Part shown: positions 1 through 7,159 of the stretch, piece by piece
How the letters are laid out: each line of letters begins with the position of its first letter
How positions within the stretch are numbered: the first letter of the stretch is position 1
Origin: AC-32 sp963728765
Lineage (GTDB): Bacteria > Actinomycetota > Thermoleophilia > Gaiellales > Gaiellaceae
Assembly (NCBI GenBank): GCA_963728765.1
Contig: CAVSKX010000004.1
Coordinates: forward strand, 1-64,000
Length of the DNA: 64,000 nucleotides
Direction of reading: 5' to 3'
Position numbers and translations under genes: made by a program
Notes under the pieces: model-generated
What the model saw: the letters and a program-made list of their open reading frames with translations, nothing else
The model's database searches: none
Told to the model about the DNA's origin: nothing

Positions 1-102
1 GACGACTACAGAGCGAGACCACCTCTGGTGACCGCTCATCAGAACCCCCGACGACACTCTGCCCGCCTCCTGGACGTGCAGCTGGTTGACGATCTGTAAC
101 GG
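1..102 (+). other. possible 3' end of a truncated reading frame
   Basis: Frame 1 is open from the window edge to a TAA at 100-102 (about 33 codons). The residues match no family I recognise and composition is not decisive, so this may be the tail of an upstream gene or chance. The stretch 103-216 before msrB shows nothing else I can name. Confidence 0.15.
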
Positions 103-216
103 CGTCCTTCGGCAGCGTCGATCGCCGCTTAACGGCGCAGCGCCGCGGCCTCGTGCTCGGGCATGGCAGAGCCTCCTGGCCGACGCGAGGAATCACGCAC
201 TTGCAAGACTTACGGC

Positions 217-609
217 ATGACCAAGATCCAGAAGACCGAAGAGCAGTGGCGGGCGGAGCTGACGCCCGAGCAGTACACGGTGCTGCGCGAGAAGGGCACC
301 GAGCGCCCGTTCAGCGGGGAGTACGACCATAGCTTCGAGCCGGGCACCTACCGCTGCGCCGGGTGCGGGGCCGAGCTGTTCGCGTCGGAGGCGAAGTACG
401 ACTCCGGGTGCGGCTGGCCCGCCTTCTACGCGCCGGCCTCCGGGGAGGCGATCGAGGAGGAGGCGGACACGACCTACGGCATGGTGCGCACCGAGGTGAT
501 GTGCGCGAACTGCGGCGGCCACCTCGGCCACGTCTTCCCGGACGGGCCGCACCCGACCGGGCTGCGGTACTGCATCAACTCTGCGGCACTGCAACTGGAA
601 GAGGAGTAG
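217..609 (+). CDS. msrB: peptide-methionine (R)-S-oxide reductase MsrB
   Basis: Reduces the R epimer of methionine sulfoxide in damaged proteins, in the cytosol. The 130-residue product is normal length for a single-domain MsrB. Both zinc-binding CxxC pairs are visible (CAGCG and CANCG), and the catalytic cysteine lies in the RYCINSAAL motif near the C terminus. I chose ATG 217 (MTKIQKTEEQW) because the family normally begins close to here; an in-frame ATG at 163 would add 18 residues with no family resemblance. The stop overlaps the GTG start of msrA by one base, so the two repair enzymes are translationally coupled and cover both sulfoxide epimers. Confidence 0.95.
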   Translation: MTKIQKTEEQWRAELTPEQYTVLREKGTERPFSGEYDHSFEPGTYRCAGCGAELFASEAKYDSGCGWPAFYAPASGEAIEEEADTTYGMVRTEVMCANCGGHLGHVFPDGPHPTGLRYCINSAALQLEEE

Positions 610-1100
610 TGCAGAGGAAGGCAACGTTCGGCGCCGGCTGCTTCTGGGGCGTCGAGGCGGCGTTTCGTCAGATCGAGGGCGTGACGAAGACCGAGGTCGG
701 CTACGAGGGCGGCACGCTCGAGAACCCGACCTACGAGGACGTCTGCTCGCACACGACCGGGCACGCCGAGGTCGTCGAGGTGACGTACGACCCCGAGCGG
801 GTCTCGTATGAGCGGCTCCTCGAGGTGTTCTGGGGCAAGCACAAGCCCACGCAGCTGAACCGCCAGGGTTGGGACATCGGCGACCAGTACCGCTCGGTGA
901 TCTTCTTCCATGATGACGAGCAGCACGCGGCGGCCGAGCGCTCCAAGGCCGAGCTCGACGCCTCGGGCCGCTATCGCAAGCCGATCGTGACCCTGATCGA
1001 GCCTGCGCAGACGTTCTACGCCGCCGAGGACTACCACCAGCAGTACCTCGAGAAGCGCGGCCGCTCGAGCTGCACACCCGCGCTCGCCGAGACGGCCTAG
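609..1100 (+). CDS. msrA: peptide-methionine (S)-S-oxide reductase MsrA
   Basis: Reduces the S epimer of methionine sulfoxide, complementing MsrB just upstream. The catalytic cysteine is in GAGCFWG at residues 8-14. The later family landmarks GYEGG, GHAEVVEV, FW-KHKPTQLNRQG-D-G-QYRS and FYAAEDYHQQYL are all present. The protein is 163 residues, usual for the core enzyme. The GTG start shares its first base with the msrB TAG stop (TAGTG), and the family N terminus begins immediately after, so this start is well supported although the frame stays open further upstream. Confidence 0.95.
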   Translation: MQRKATFGAGCFWGVEAAFRQIEGVTKTEVGYEGGTLENPTYEDVCSHTTGHAEVVEVTYDPERVSYERLLEVFWGKHKPTQLNRQGWDIGDQYRSVIFFHDDEQHAAAERSKAELDASGRYRKPIVTLIEPAQTFYAAEDYHQQYLEKRGRSSCTPALAETA

Positions 1101-1142
1101 CGGGGATTTCAACCAGGCCGCGCGTGAGCGTAGGCTTCACGC

Positions 1143-1541
1143 GTGGGCGCCGTCCGCCAGAAGCACCTCGTCCTCATCCTCGCCCGCGAGTTCGCCTCGA
1201 ATCTGGCGACGCCAACTGCCATCACCGACGAGCGTGGCGTCCTCGTCTACTTCAACGAGGCCGCCGAGGAGGTGTTCGGCCAGTCGCTCTCGGAGGTGGG
1301 CGAGATGCCCTACGACGAGTGGACCGCGCGGTTCTCGCCCCGTGCGATCGACTCGGACGAGCCGCTGCCGATCGCGCGGCGGCCGACTGGAATCGCGCTC
1401 AACGAGCGGCGCGCCGCACACGAGCGGGTCCGCATAACGAGCGTCGACGGTGTGGCGCGCGAGGTCGCGGTGACCGCGTTTCCGCTCTACGCGCACCTCG
1501 ACGAGCTGGTCGGCACGGTGACGATCTTCTGGCGCGAGTGA
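1143..1541 (+). CDS. small single-PAS-domain protein
   Basis: A 132-residue protein consisting essentially of one PAS fold: TAITDERGVLVYFNEAAEEVFG (about residues 24-45) is the typical PAS start, and the end (VTAFPLY..LVGTVTIFW) is the typical last strands. No kinase, GGDEF or HTH domain is attached, so it is a stand-alone sensor or adaptor; ligand and partner are unknown. A -10-like TAGGCT at 1131-1136 ends six bases before the GTG, suggesting a leaderless transcript. The next gene begins two bases after its stop, so the PAS protein and the MBL hydrolase are probably one operon. Confidence 0.8.
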   Translation: MGAVRQKHLVLILAREFASNLATPTAITDERGVLVYFNEAAEEVFGQSLSEVGEMPYDEWTARFSPRAIDSDEPLPIARRPTGIALNERRAAHERVRITSVDGVAREVAVTAFPLYAHLDELVGTVTIFWRE

Positions 1542-1543
1542 GC

Positions 1544-2386
1544 ATGCGGGTCAAGGTCTGGGGTTGCCGCGGTTCGGTGCCGACACCCGGTGCGTCGACG
1601 GTGCGCTACGGCGGGAATACCTCGTGCGTCGAGGTGACACTCGGCGACGGCTCGCTGCTCGTCCTGGACGCAGGTACGGGGATCCGCTGCCTCGGCGACG
1701 AGCTGGCGGAGCGCGGGATAACGCAGTTCCACCTGCTGCTCACGCACCTGCACCTCGACCACCTCGAAGGGCTGCGCTTCTTCGGGCCGCTCTGGAACCC
1801 GAACGTCTCGATCGACATCTGGGGGCCGCCGTCGCCGAACACGAGCCTCCGCGACCGCATCGCGCGCTCGTTCTCGCCGCCGCTGTTCCCGCTCGACCTG
1901 AAGGACGTCCCGTCGAACGTGACGTTCCACGACGTGCCACGGGAACCGTGGGTGCTCGGCCCGTTCACGGTCGCCGCGGTGCTGGTCGTCCACCCGGGGC
2001 CGACCGTCGGCTACCGCATCGAGGCCGGCGGCGCGACCTTCGCGTACGTGCCCGACCACGAGCCCGCCCTCGCTGGTGGGGCCGACAAGCCACTCGACTG
2101 GATCTCCGGAGCTGCGGTCGCGGCCGGAGCGGACCTGCTCCTGCACGACGCGCAGTACTTCGAGGACGAATACGACGCCCGGATCGGCTGGGGGCATTCG
2201 AGCGTCGCGGATGCCGTCGCGTACGCCGAGGCTGTGGGCGCGCGCCGCCTACTGCTCTTCCACCACGAGCCGGTGCACGCGGACGCGTCGCTCGACGAGC
2301 TCGAGGATCGCGCGCGCGAGCTCGCCGGCCGCAACGGCCGCGGCCCCACCCTCGCCCGCGAGGGCATGGTCATCAACCTGCCCTAG
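1544..2386 (+). CDS. MBL-fold metallo-hydrolase
   Basis: A 280-residue metallo-beta-lactamase-fold protein. The metal site shows as THLHLDHLEG (HxHxDH), with later ligands in YVPDHE, LLLHDAQY and LFHHEP. The opening MRVKVWGCRGSVPTPG and GGNTSCVEV are typical of the family that includes RNase Z-like and cyclic phosphodiesterase-like enzymes often linked to signalling proteins. The substrate cannot be read from sequence, but pairing with a PAS gene two bases upstream suggests a sensory context. ATG 1544 fits the family N terminus exactly; a longer in-frame extension upstream is antisense-like shadow. The 3' end overlaps the convergent FIST gene by four bases. Confidence 0.88.
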   Translation: MRVKVWGCRGSVPTPGASTVRYGGNTSCVEVTLGDGSLLVLDAGTGIRCLGDELAERGITQFHLLLTHLHLDHLEGLRFFGPLWNPNVSIDIWGPPSPNTSLRDRIARSFSPPLFPLDLKDVPSNVTFHDVPREPWVLGPFTVAAVLVVHPGPTVGYRIEAGGATFAYVPDHEPALAGGADKPLDWISGAAVAAGADLLLHDAQYFEDEYDARIGWGHSSVADAVAYAEAVGARRLLLFHHEPVHADASLDELEDRARELAGRNGRGPTLAREGMVINLP

Positions 2387-3558
2387 TCGTCCAGGAACAC
2401 GGCCAGCGTCGCGGTGAAGCCGTGTAGGAATGGCTTGCCACCGACGGGGCCGATCTCGCCTGCGCAGAAGAAGCCGGCGAGGGCGTCGCCGCCGAGCGCC
2501 TCGCCGACCGCGCGAGCGTCGTGGTCGGGGGCGGCGAAGAGGCTCGTCCCGCGGCCGTTGCAGGTGAAGAGGAGCGCGCCGGCGGTGTGGTCGCCGTCGA
2601 TCGCGTTCGCGAGGTTCTCGCGCAGGTCCTCGTCGGCCGCGTCCGCGTCGCGCACGTGGAAGCGCAGCGTCTGCCCGACGCGCACCGCCTCGGCGATCGC
2701 GAGCGCGCCGGTCTCCTCGTCCACGCCCATCAGTCCGCGCATCAGGTAGTCGCCGCGGCGGTACTCGGAGCGGTTCTCGTCGATCACGAGGCCGGCGAGC
2801 ACGCCGCCGCTCGCGGCGCTGCGCTGCTGCTGCTCGGTCATGTTCGCGAGGTCGCCCTTCAGCCGCTCCAGCGCCGGCTCGCCCGCGAGCTCGAAGACGA
2901 CGTTCCCCTCCGCGTTCGTGATCACGGCGTCGCGGCCGACGGGCTCGCAGCCCTGCGAGACCACCGTTCGCACCGGCACGCCGCGCAGCACCGCGCCGAC
3001 CGCGCCCTCGTAGACGACCTCGCCGTCGACGAACAGGGTCTGTGTGTCCGGCTCGCCGCCACCCGCCGCGAGCCCACCGACCACCGGTGCGCGCTCCTCT
3101 TCCTCGTTGAGCTTCGACAGGAAGCCCGCGGCCGGGAAGCTGAACGGGTCGACGAGCAGCGCCACCAGGTCGGCACCGTCGAGCTCGGGGAAGCTCGTGA
3201 CCGCCACGCCGTCGTCGGTGCCGACCGCAAGGCTGTGGAACGTCTCGATCTCGGCTCCCGGCAGCGAAGCGGCCCAGACGGCGGCGCCCGGCCCGCTCTC
3301 CAGCTCGCGCCTGCCCGCCAAGACGCCCTCGGCGACACAGCCGAGCAGGTGCCGCGGGGCCAGCTCCTCCTCGAGCGCCGCCAGCGCCTCCTCACTCGCC
3401 GTGAAGTGGTCGGGCGAGAGGAACAGGAACGCGAGGTCGACCTCGCCGCCGCCCAGCGCAGCATGCGCCTCCCGCGCGGCCTCACCGGCCGCCTCGGCCG
3501 CCACCGGCGAGACGGACAACCCCGCCCCGACCCGGCGCCTGCGCGTCCCGGGGCTCAT
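2383..3558 (-). CDS. FIST N/C domain sensory protein
   Basis: A 391-residue FIST protein: the N domain (about residues 15-215, AFLFLSPDHF..LLGCVAEGVL..VVGGLAAGG) is followed by the FIST-C domain (about 235-375, RGLMGVDEETGALAIAE..ALLFTCNGRG..FFCAGEIGPVGG). FIST modules are proposed small-ligand, possibly amino-acid, sensors in signal transduction; here the module stands alone with no output domain. ATG at 3558 is preceded on this strand by TACACT (3570-3565) and six bases, a leaderless promoter arrangement. It converges on the MBL gene. Confidence 0.88.
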   Translation of the reverse strand: MSPGTRRRRVGAGLSVSPVAAEAAGEAAREAHAALGGGEVDLAFLFLSPDHFTASEEALAALEEELAPRHLLGCVAEGVLAGRRELESGPGAAVWAASLPGAEIETFHSLAVGTDDGVAVTSFPELDGADLVALLVDPFSFPAAGFLSKLNEEEERAPVVGGLAAGGGEPDTQTLFVDGEVVYEGAVGAVLRGVPVRTVVSQGCEPVGRDAVITNAEGNVVFELAGEPALERLKGDLANMTEQQQRSAASGGVLAGLVIDENRSEYRRGDYLMRGLMGVDEETGALAIAEAVRVGQTLRFHVRDADAADEDLRENLANAIDGDHTAGALLFTCNGRGTSLFAAPDHDARAVGEALGGDALAGFFCAGEIGPVGGKPFLHGFTATLAVFLDD

Positions 3559-3630
3559 GGGCGGAGTGTACGCCTCGTCCCGCGCGTCAGCTCTTGCGCG
3601 CCGACGGCGTCGCTTGCGATGCCGTGATCA

Positions 3631-3657
3631 GGATGTGCGGGCTCTGCCCGCACATCC
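3631..3657. terminator. perfect 12-bp hairpin between genes
   Basis: The arms 3631-3642 and 3646-3657 are perfectly complementary (GGATGTGCGGGC around a TCT loop). It lies downstream of the DUF7218-like gene and upstream of the FIST promoter, so it may end the CBS-DUF7218 transcript. No clear U-tract follows on either strand, so a non-canonical terminator or other structured element is equally possible. Confidence 0.5.
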
Positions 3658-3687
3658 GTCTGCGGTGACCGAGCCAAACGCGTTGGT

Positions 3688-3924
3688 CTAGGACTTGCGT
3701 GCGGAAGCCCGGCCGCCCTTGCGGCCGGCCGCCTTCTTCTGGGCGGTGGTGCCGCCCTGGCGCGAGCTGCTCTTCGAGCTCGAGCCCGAGCCGGACTGCT
3801 TGCCGCCGCGGCTCGATGAGCCTGGCGAGTTGGCGATCCGCGCCGCGCGCTCCTTCGACATGCCCTTGTCCTTCAGGGCCTCGTACTGCTTCTCGTTCTT
3901 GACGCTCGCTCGCTTGTTCGGCAT
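3688..3924 (-). CDS. small basic DUF7218-like protein
   Basis: A 78-residue, Lys/Arg/Ser-rich protein. The N-terminal MPNKRASVKNEKQYEALKDK and the following SKERAARIAN match the small actinobacterial family I know as DUF7218, while the C-terminal half is a low-complexity Ser/Gly/Lys tail ending KAAGRKGGRASARKS, reminiscent of nucleic-acid-binding tails. Function is unknown. A GGAGGAG ribosome-binding site precedes ATG 3924. The gene follows the CBS gene by 13 bases on the same strand, so the two form a likely operon. Confidence 0.7.
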   Translation of the reverse strand: MPNKRASVKNEKQYEALKDKGMSKERAARIANSPGSSSRGGKQSGSGSSSKSSSRQGGTTAQKKAAGRKGGRASARKS

Positions 3925-3937
3925 CGGTGTCTCCTCC

Positions 3938-4360
3938 TCAGTCCTTGGAAATCTCTTCGACGAGCTCGCCGGTCTGCTTGTCCTTCGCCTCGCGCGCGAC
4001 GTCCGCCTGGGCGACGACGCCGACGAGCCGGCCGTCTTCCTCGACGACGGGCAGCCGCCGAACCTGGTTGCGCGCCATCAGCTGGAGCGCCTCGTCCAGA
4101 TCCTGCTGCGGGTCGATCGTGACGAGATCGGTCGAAGCCACCTCGCGCACGGCGACCGACTGCGGATCTTTCCCTTCGGCGATCACGCGCGTGACGATGT
4201 CGCGGTCGGTCAACGTTCCGACGAGCCGGTCGCCCTCGACGATCGGCGCGAGACCGACGTCCTCGTCCTTCATCATCCGAGCCGCGTACGCGACGGGCTT
4301 GTCCGCCTCGATTGCGCACGGGCTCGGCGACATCAGCTCGCTGATCTTCTTCTTCCCCAT
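3938..4360 (-). CDS. tandem CBS-domain protein
   Basis: A 140-residue protein made of two CBS motifs: residues about 5-60 (ISELMSPSPCAIEADKPV..GTLTDRDIV) and 70-130 (VREVASTDLVTIDPQQDL..RRLPVVEEDGRLVGVVAQADV). A single pair forms an adenosine-nucleotide-binding Bateman module; no enzyme or transporter is fused, so it probably acts in trans. An AAGGAGG ribosome-binding site sits about ten bases before ATG 4360. The DUF7218-like gene follows on the same transcript. Confidence 0.88.
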   Translation of the reverse strand: MGKKKISELMSPSPCAIEADKPVAYAARMMKDEDVGLAPIVEGDRLVGTLTDRDIVTRVIAEGKDPQSVAVREVASTDLVTIDPQQDLDEALQLMARNQVRRLPVVEEDGRLVGVVAQADVAREAKDKQTGELVEEISKD

Positions 4361-4431
4361 TTTGCCTGGCCTCCTTACGGTTTGCGAGTCGTATTCGACT
4401 GCCCTGCCCGGGAGGCCCCCAAACGGCGAGA

Positions 4432-4800
4432 ATGCGGGCGGTGCGCAAAACGACGATCGAGCGGCGGATCACGGAGCTCGCGCTCTCGTTCCCGGAGGCC
4501 TACGAGGACCGGCCGTGGGGCGACTTCCCTGTCTTCAAGGTCGGCCAGAACAAGGTCTTCGGCTGGATGGTCACGCGGGATGAGTCGGTCGACGTGACGA
4601 TGAAGCTGACCGCCGAGGAGCGAGAGATAGCGCACCTGCTCCCGTACGTGCGCACCGCGAGCCACGTGGGCCGCTACGGCTGGGTGACCGCAGCGGTGAC
4701 CGACGAGGAGTCGCTCGAGTCCACGCTCGAGTGGCTGCGGGAGAGCTACTGGCTCAAGTGCCCGGCCGAGCTGAAGGCCGCGGTCGAGGGCGACGACTGA
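4432..4800 (+). CDS. MmcQ/YjbR family protein
   Basis: A 122-residue protein of the MmcQ/YjbR family (small DNA-binding-like cyclophilin-fold-related proteins of unknown role). Family features seen are LSFPEAYEDRPWGDFPVFKVG.NKVFGWM, VTMKLTAEERE, and the C-terminal W-L-ESYWLKCPAEL. Length is typical. ATG 4432 is the only reasonable start; a GTG three codons later is possible. It stands alone between the divergent CBS operon and thrS. Confidence 0.82.
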   Translation: MRAVRKTTIERRITELALSFPEAYEDRPWGDFPVFKVGQNKVFGWMVTRDESVDVTMKLTAEEREIAHLLPYVRTASHVGRYGWVTAAVTDEESLESTLEWLRESYWLKCPAELKAAVEGDD

Positions 4801-4825
4801 CCCTGTCCAGTTCGGACCGGTCTTT

Positions 4826-4848
4826 CCAAGTGACAGTCTGTTACTTGG
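4826..4848. repeat. inverted repeat upstream of thrS
   Basis: CCAAGTGA (4826-4833) and TTACTTGG (4841-4848) are inverted with one mismatch around a seven-base spacer. It may be an operator or a weak terminator after the YjbR gene; there is no U-tract. The gap 4801-4978 holds this, the candidate small acidic ORF and the thrS promoter. Confidence 0.35.
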
Positions 4849-4857
4849 TCTCCGACG

Positions 4858-4980
4858 TCAGTCGGCCTGCGGGTCGTCCTGTGCCGAGGTCTCGCCCTCC
4901 TCGGGATCGGGTGCGGGCGAGTCTTCCAGCTCCTCGTTGCGGTCGTCGTCGCGGGGGTGCGAAGTATCCTGCTCTGCCAT
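4858..4980 (-). CDS. candidate 40-residue acidic peptide divergent from thrS
   Basis: Reading from an ATG at 4980 gives about 40 residues (MAEQDTSHPRDDDRNEEL...), extremely rich in Asp and Glu, ending in TGA at 4858. Codons end in G or C at the rate of real genes here (about 33 of 40), which is the main argument for it. Its ATG overlaps the thrS ATG on the other strand by two bases. No family is recognised, the ribosome-binding site is weak, and low-complexity acidic frames can arise opposite GC-rich coding, so this is tentative. Confidence 0.35.
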   Translation of the reverse strand: MAEQDTSHPRDDDRNEELEDSPAPDPEEGETSAQDDPQAD

Positions 4981-6859
4981 GAAGGTCGTCCTTCCCGACT
5001 CCTCCGAACTCGAACTTCCCGACGGCGCGACGGGCCTCGACGCCGCGCGCGCGATCGGGCCGAAGCTGGCCGAGCAGGCCGTCCTGGTGCGCTCGAACGG
5101 GAACATCCAGGACCTGCGGGCGCCGCTGGAGGAAGGCCAGGAGATCCAGATCCTGACGACGCGCGATACGCACGACCCGGACGCGCTCTACGTCCTGCGC
5201 CATTCGACGGCGCATCTGCTCGCGGAGGCAGTGCGCCGCCTCTACCCTGGCACGAAGATCGCAATCGGGCCGCCGATCGAGAACGGCTTCTACTACGACT
5301 TCGAGTTCCCGGAGCCGATCGGCGAGGAGGCACTCGAGCAGATCGAAGAGGAGATCCGCAAGGAGCTCGGCGAGGGTCGTTCCTGGAACCGCGAGGAGGT
5401 CGCCGCAGAGGAGGCGAGGCGCTACTTCGCCGACCAGGGCGAGGAGTACAAGGTCGAGCTCGTCGACACGGCGGACGGCCCGATCACGCTCTACACGCAG
5501 GGTGAGTTCACCGACCTCTGCCGCGGGCCGCACCTGCAGGACTCGAAGCCGATCAAGGCGGTCAAGCTGACGGGCCTCGCGGGCGCGTACTGGCGCGGGG
5601 ACGAGCACAACAAGCAGCTGACGCGCATCTACGGCACGGCCTTCTACGACCAGGCCGACCTCGACGCCTACCTCGAGCAGCTCGAGCAGGCGCGGGCGCG
5701 CGACCATCGCCGCCTCGGCGTGCAGCTCGACCTCTTCCACCTCTCCGACCACGCGCCGGGGATGCCGTTCTGGCACCCGAAAGGGATGGTGATCTGGAAC
5801 GCGCTCGAGGACCTGCGGCGGCGCGAGAACCTGAAGCGGGGCTACGTCGAGGTGAAGACGCCGCTGCTCTACGACGTCGAGACCTGGGTGACGTCGGGCC
5901 ACTGGGAGAAGTTCCGCGACGACATGTTCCTGGTGCCGTACGGCGACCGGCAGCTCGGCCTGAAGCCGATGAACTGCCCGGGGCACATGCTCCTCTTCGG
6001 CAGCGGGCTGCGCAGCTACCGCGACCTGCCACTGCGCTACGCGGAGTCGTCGACGCTGCACCGCAACGAGCGCGCGGGGACGCTGCACGGGCTGCTGCGC
6101 GTCCAGCACGTGACGCAGGACGACGCTCACATGTTCGTCACGCCGGAGCAGATCGAGGAGGAGATCTTCGGCTGCCTCGACTTCGCGACCTTCCTCTACG
6201 ACCTCTTCGGGATGGAAGCGCGGTTCGAGCTCTCGACGCGGCCCGAGAACAAGCTCGGCACGGACGAGGAGTGGGACTTCACGGAGGCCGCGCTGCGCAA
6301 CGCGCTCGAGCGGCGCGGAATCGAGTACACGGTCAACGAGGGCGACGGCGCCTTCTACGGGCCGAAGATCGACCTCCACATGACCGATGTCCTCGGCCGC
6401 TCGTGGCAGATGGGCACGATCCAGCTCGACTCGCAGATGCCGGCGCGCTTCGGCCTCAGCTACATGGGCGAGGACAACGCCGAGCACACGCCGTACGTGA
6501 TTCACCGCGCGCTCTTCGGCTCGCTGGAGCGCTTCATCGGAATCCTGATCGAGCACTACGCCGGCGCCTTCCCGTTCTGGCTCGCACCGGTGCAGATCCG
6601 GGTCATCCCCGTCGGCGAGGGCCACCGCCCGGCGGTGCACGAGCTGGCGGAGAAGCTCGCCGAGTACCGCGTCGAGGTCGACGAGCGCGACGAGACCGTG
6701 GGCAAGCGGATCCGCGACGCCGAGGTCGAGAAGATCCCGGTCACGATCGTCTACGGCGACAAGGAGTCGGACGAGTCGCTGGCGGTCCGCGAGCGCGGGG
6801 GCGAGCAGTCGACGAGGTCGCTTTCGGAACTGCGCGAATACATCTCCTCGCTCTCCTGA
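4979..6859 (+). CDS. thrS: threonine--tRNA ligase
   Basis: Charges tRNA-Thr. The 626-residue product has the full class II layout: an N-terminal TGS domain (about 1-62), a second additional/editing domain starting HSTAHLLAEAV (about 75-220), the catalytic core with MNCPGHM (zinc ligand Cys), motif 2 around RNERAGTLHGLLRVQHVTQDDAH, ALFGSLERFIGILIEHY near motif 3, and the anticodon-binding domain (VRVIPVGEGH-like to the end). ATG 4979 matches the TGS N terminus (MKVVLPDSSELELPDGATG). There is no Shine-Dalgarno; a TATCCT box at 4965-4970, eight bases upstream, suggests leaderless transcription. It heads the conserved thrS-infC-rpmI-rplT order. Confidence 0.97.
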   Translation: MKVVLPDSSELELPDGATGLDAARAIGPKLAEQAVLVRSNGNIQDLRAPLEEGQEIQILTTRDTHDPDALYVLRHSTAHLLAEAVRRLYPGTKIAIGPPIENGFYYDFEFPEPIGEEALEQIEEEIRKELGEGRSWNREEVAAEEARRYFADQGEEYKVELVDTADGPITLYTQGEFTDLCRGPHLQDSKPIKAVKLTGLAGAYWRGDEHNKQLTRIYGTAFYDQADLDAYLEQLEQARARDHRRLGVQLDLFHLSDHAPGMPFWHPKGMVIWNALEDLRRRENLKRGYVEVKTPLLYDVETWVTSGHWEKFRDDMFLVPYGDRQLGLKPMNCPGHMLLFGSGLRSYRDLPLRYAESSTLHRNERAGTLHGLLRVQHVTQDDAHMFVTPEQIEEEIFGCLDFATFLYDLFGMEARFELSTRPENKLGTDEEWDFTEAALRNALERRGIEYTVNEGDGAFYGPKIDLHMTDVLGRSWQMGTIQLDSQMPARFGLSYMGEDNAEHTPYVIHRALFGSLERFIGILIEHYAGAFPFWLAPVQIRVIPVGEGHRPAVHELAEKLAEYRVEVDERDETVGKRIRDAEVEKIPVTIVYGDKESDESLAVRERGGEQSTRSLSELREYISSLS

Positions 6860-7095
6860 CGTGCCGCCGGTTGCGCGGAGGGCGGGAGGACAGTGCTCGA
6901 GCACGGCCTCCCGCCGGGAGCGCGGCCGGCGGTGCGAGGCTCGGCGGAGGCCGGCTTCGCCGGCTGCAGCCGGGCCGGTCAGGTGGGCGAGGAGCTTGCT
7001 ACGCTGTGGTCCTGGTAAGCAGGGTCCGAGCCCTCACCTCCCAGGCCGAGCGCTTCCGGAGGTTCAACCGAGTCGATTCGACGAGGATTTTCGGG

Positions 7096-7115
7096 CCGCT
7101 GCTTGCAGCGGTTTT
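7096..7115 (+). terminator. intrinsic terminator/attenuator in the infC leader
   Basis: CCGCTGC (7096-7102) and GCAGCGG (7105-7111) form a perfect 7-bp stem followed at once by TTTT (7112-7115). It lies only 10 bases before the AGGAGG site serving infC and within the 296-base gap after thrS, so it can either end thrS transcription or attenuate infC-rpmI-rplT. IF3/L20-controlled leaders with terminators are known for this operon in Firmicutes; use of the same logic here is inference. Confidence 0.65.
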
Positions 7116-7141
7116 GTCGTAGAGAAGGAGGAAACGAGAGC

Positions 7142-7159
7142 TTGGTGACACGCCTTTGA
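7142..7159 (+). promoter_or_regulatory. mini-ORF coupled to the infC start
   Basis: The only strong Shine-Dalgarno (AGGAGG, 7126-7131) is correctly spaced for TTG 7142 or GTG 7145, not for infC. These read TTG GTG ACA CGC CTT TGA, and the TGA (7157-7159) overlaps the infC TTG (7156-7158) as TTGA. This looks like a 4-5 codon leader peptide feeding ribosomes to infC by termination-reinitiation. Confidence 0.4.

Noticed and set aside
163..216. Upstream ATG 163 as the msrB start
   Set aside because: The extra 18 residues have no counterpart in MsrB proteins, and ATG 217 matches the family start.
4841..6904. Very long open frame (about 690 codons) antisense to thrS, and similar ones opposite dnaE, pheT and other genes
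   Set aside because: In GC-rich genes the antisense frames are often stop-free; the residues are Arg/Ala/Leu/Val-biased, match no family and the sense strand encodes clear enzymes.
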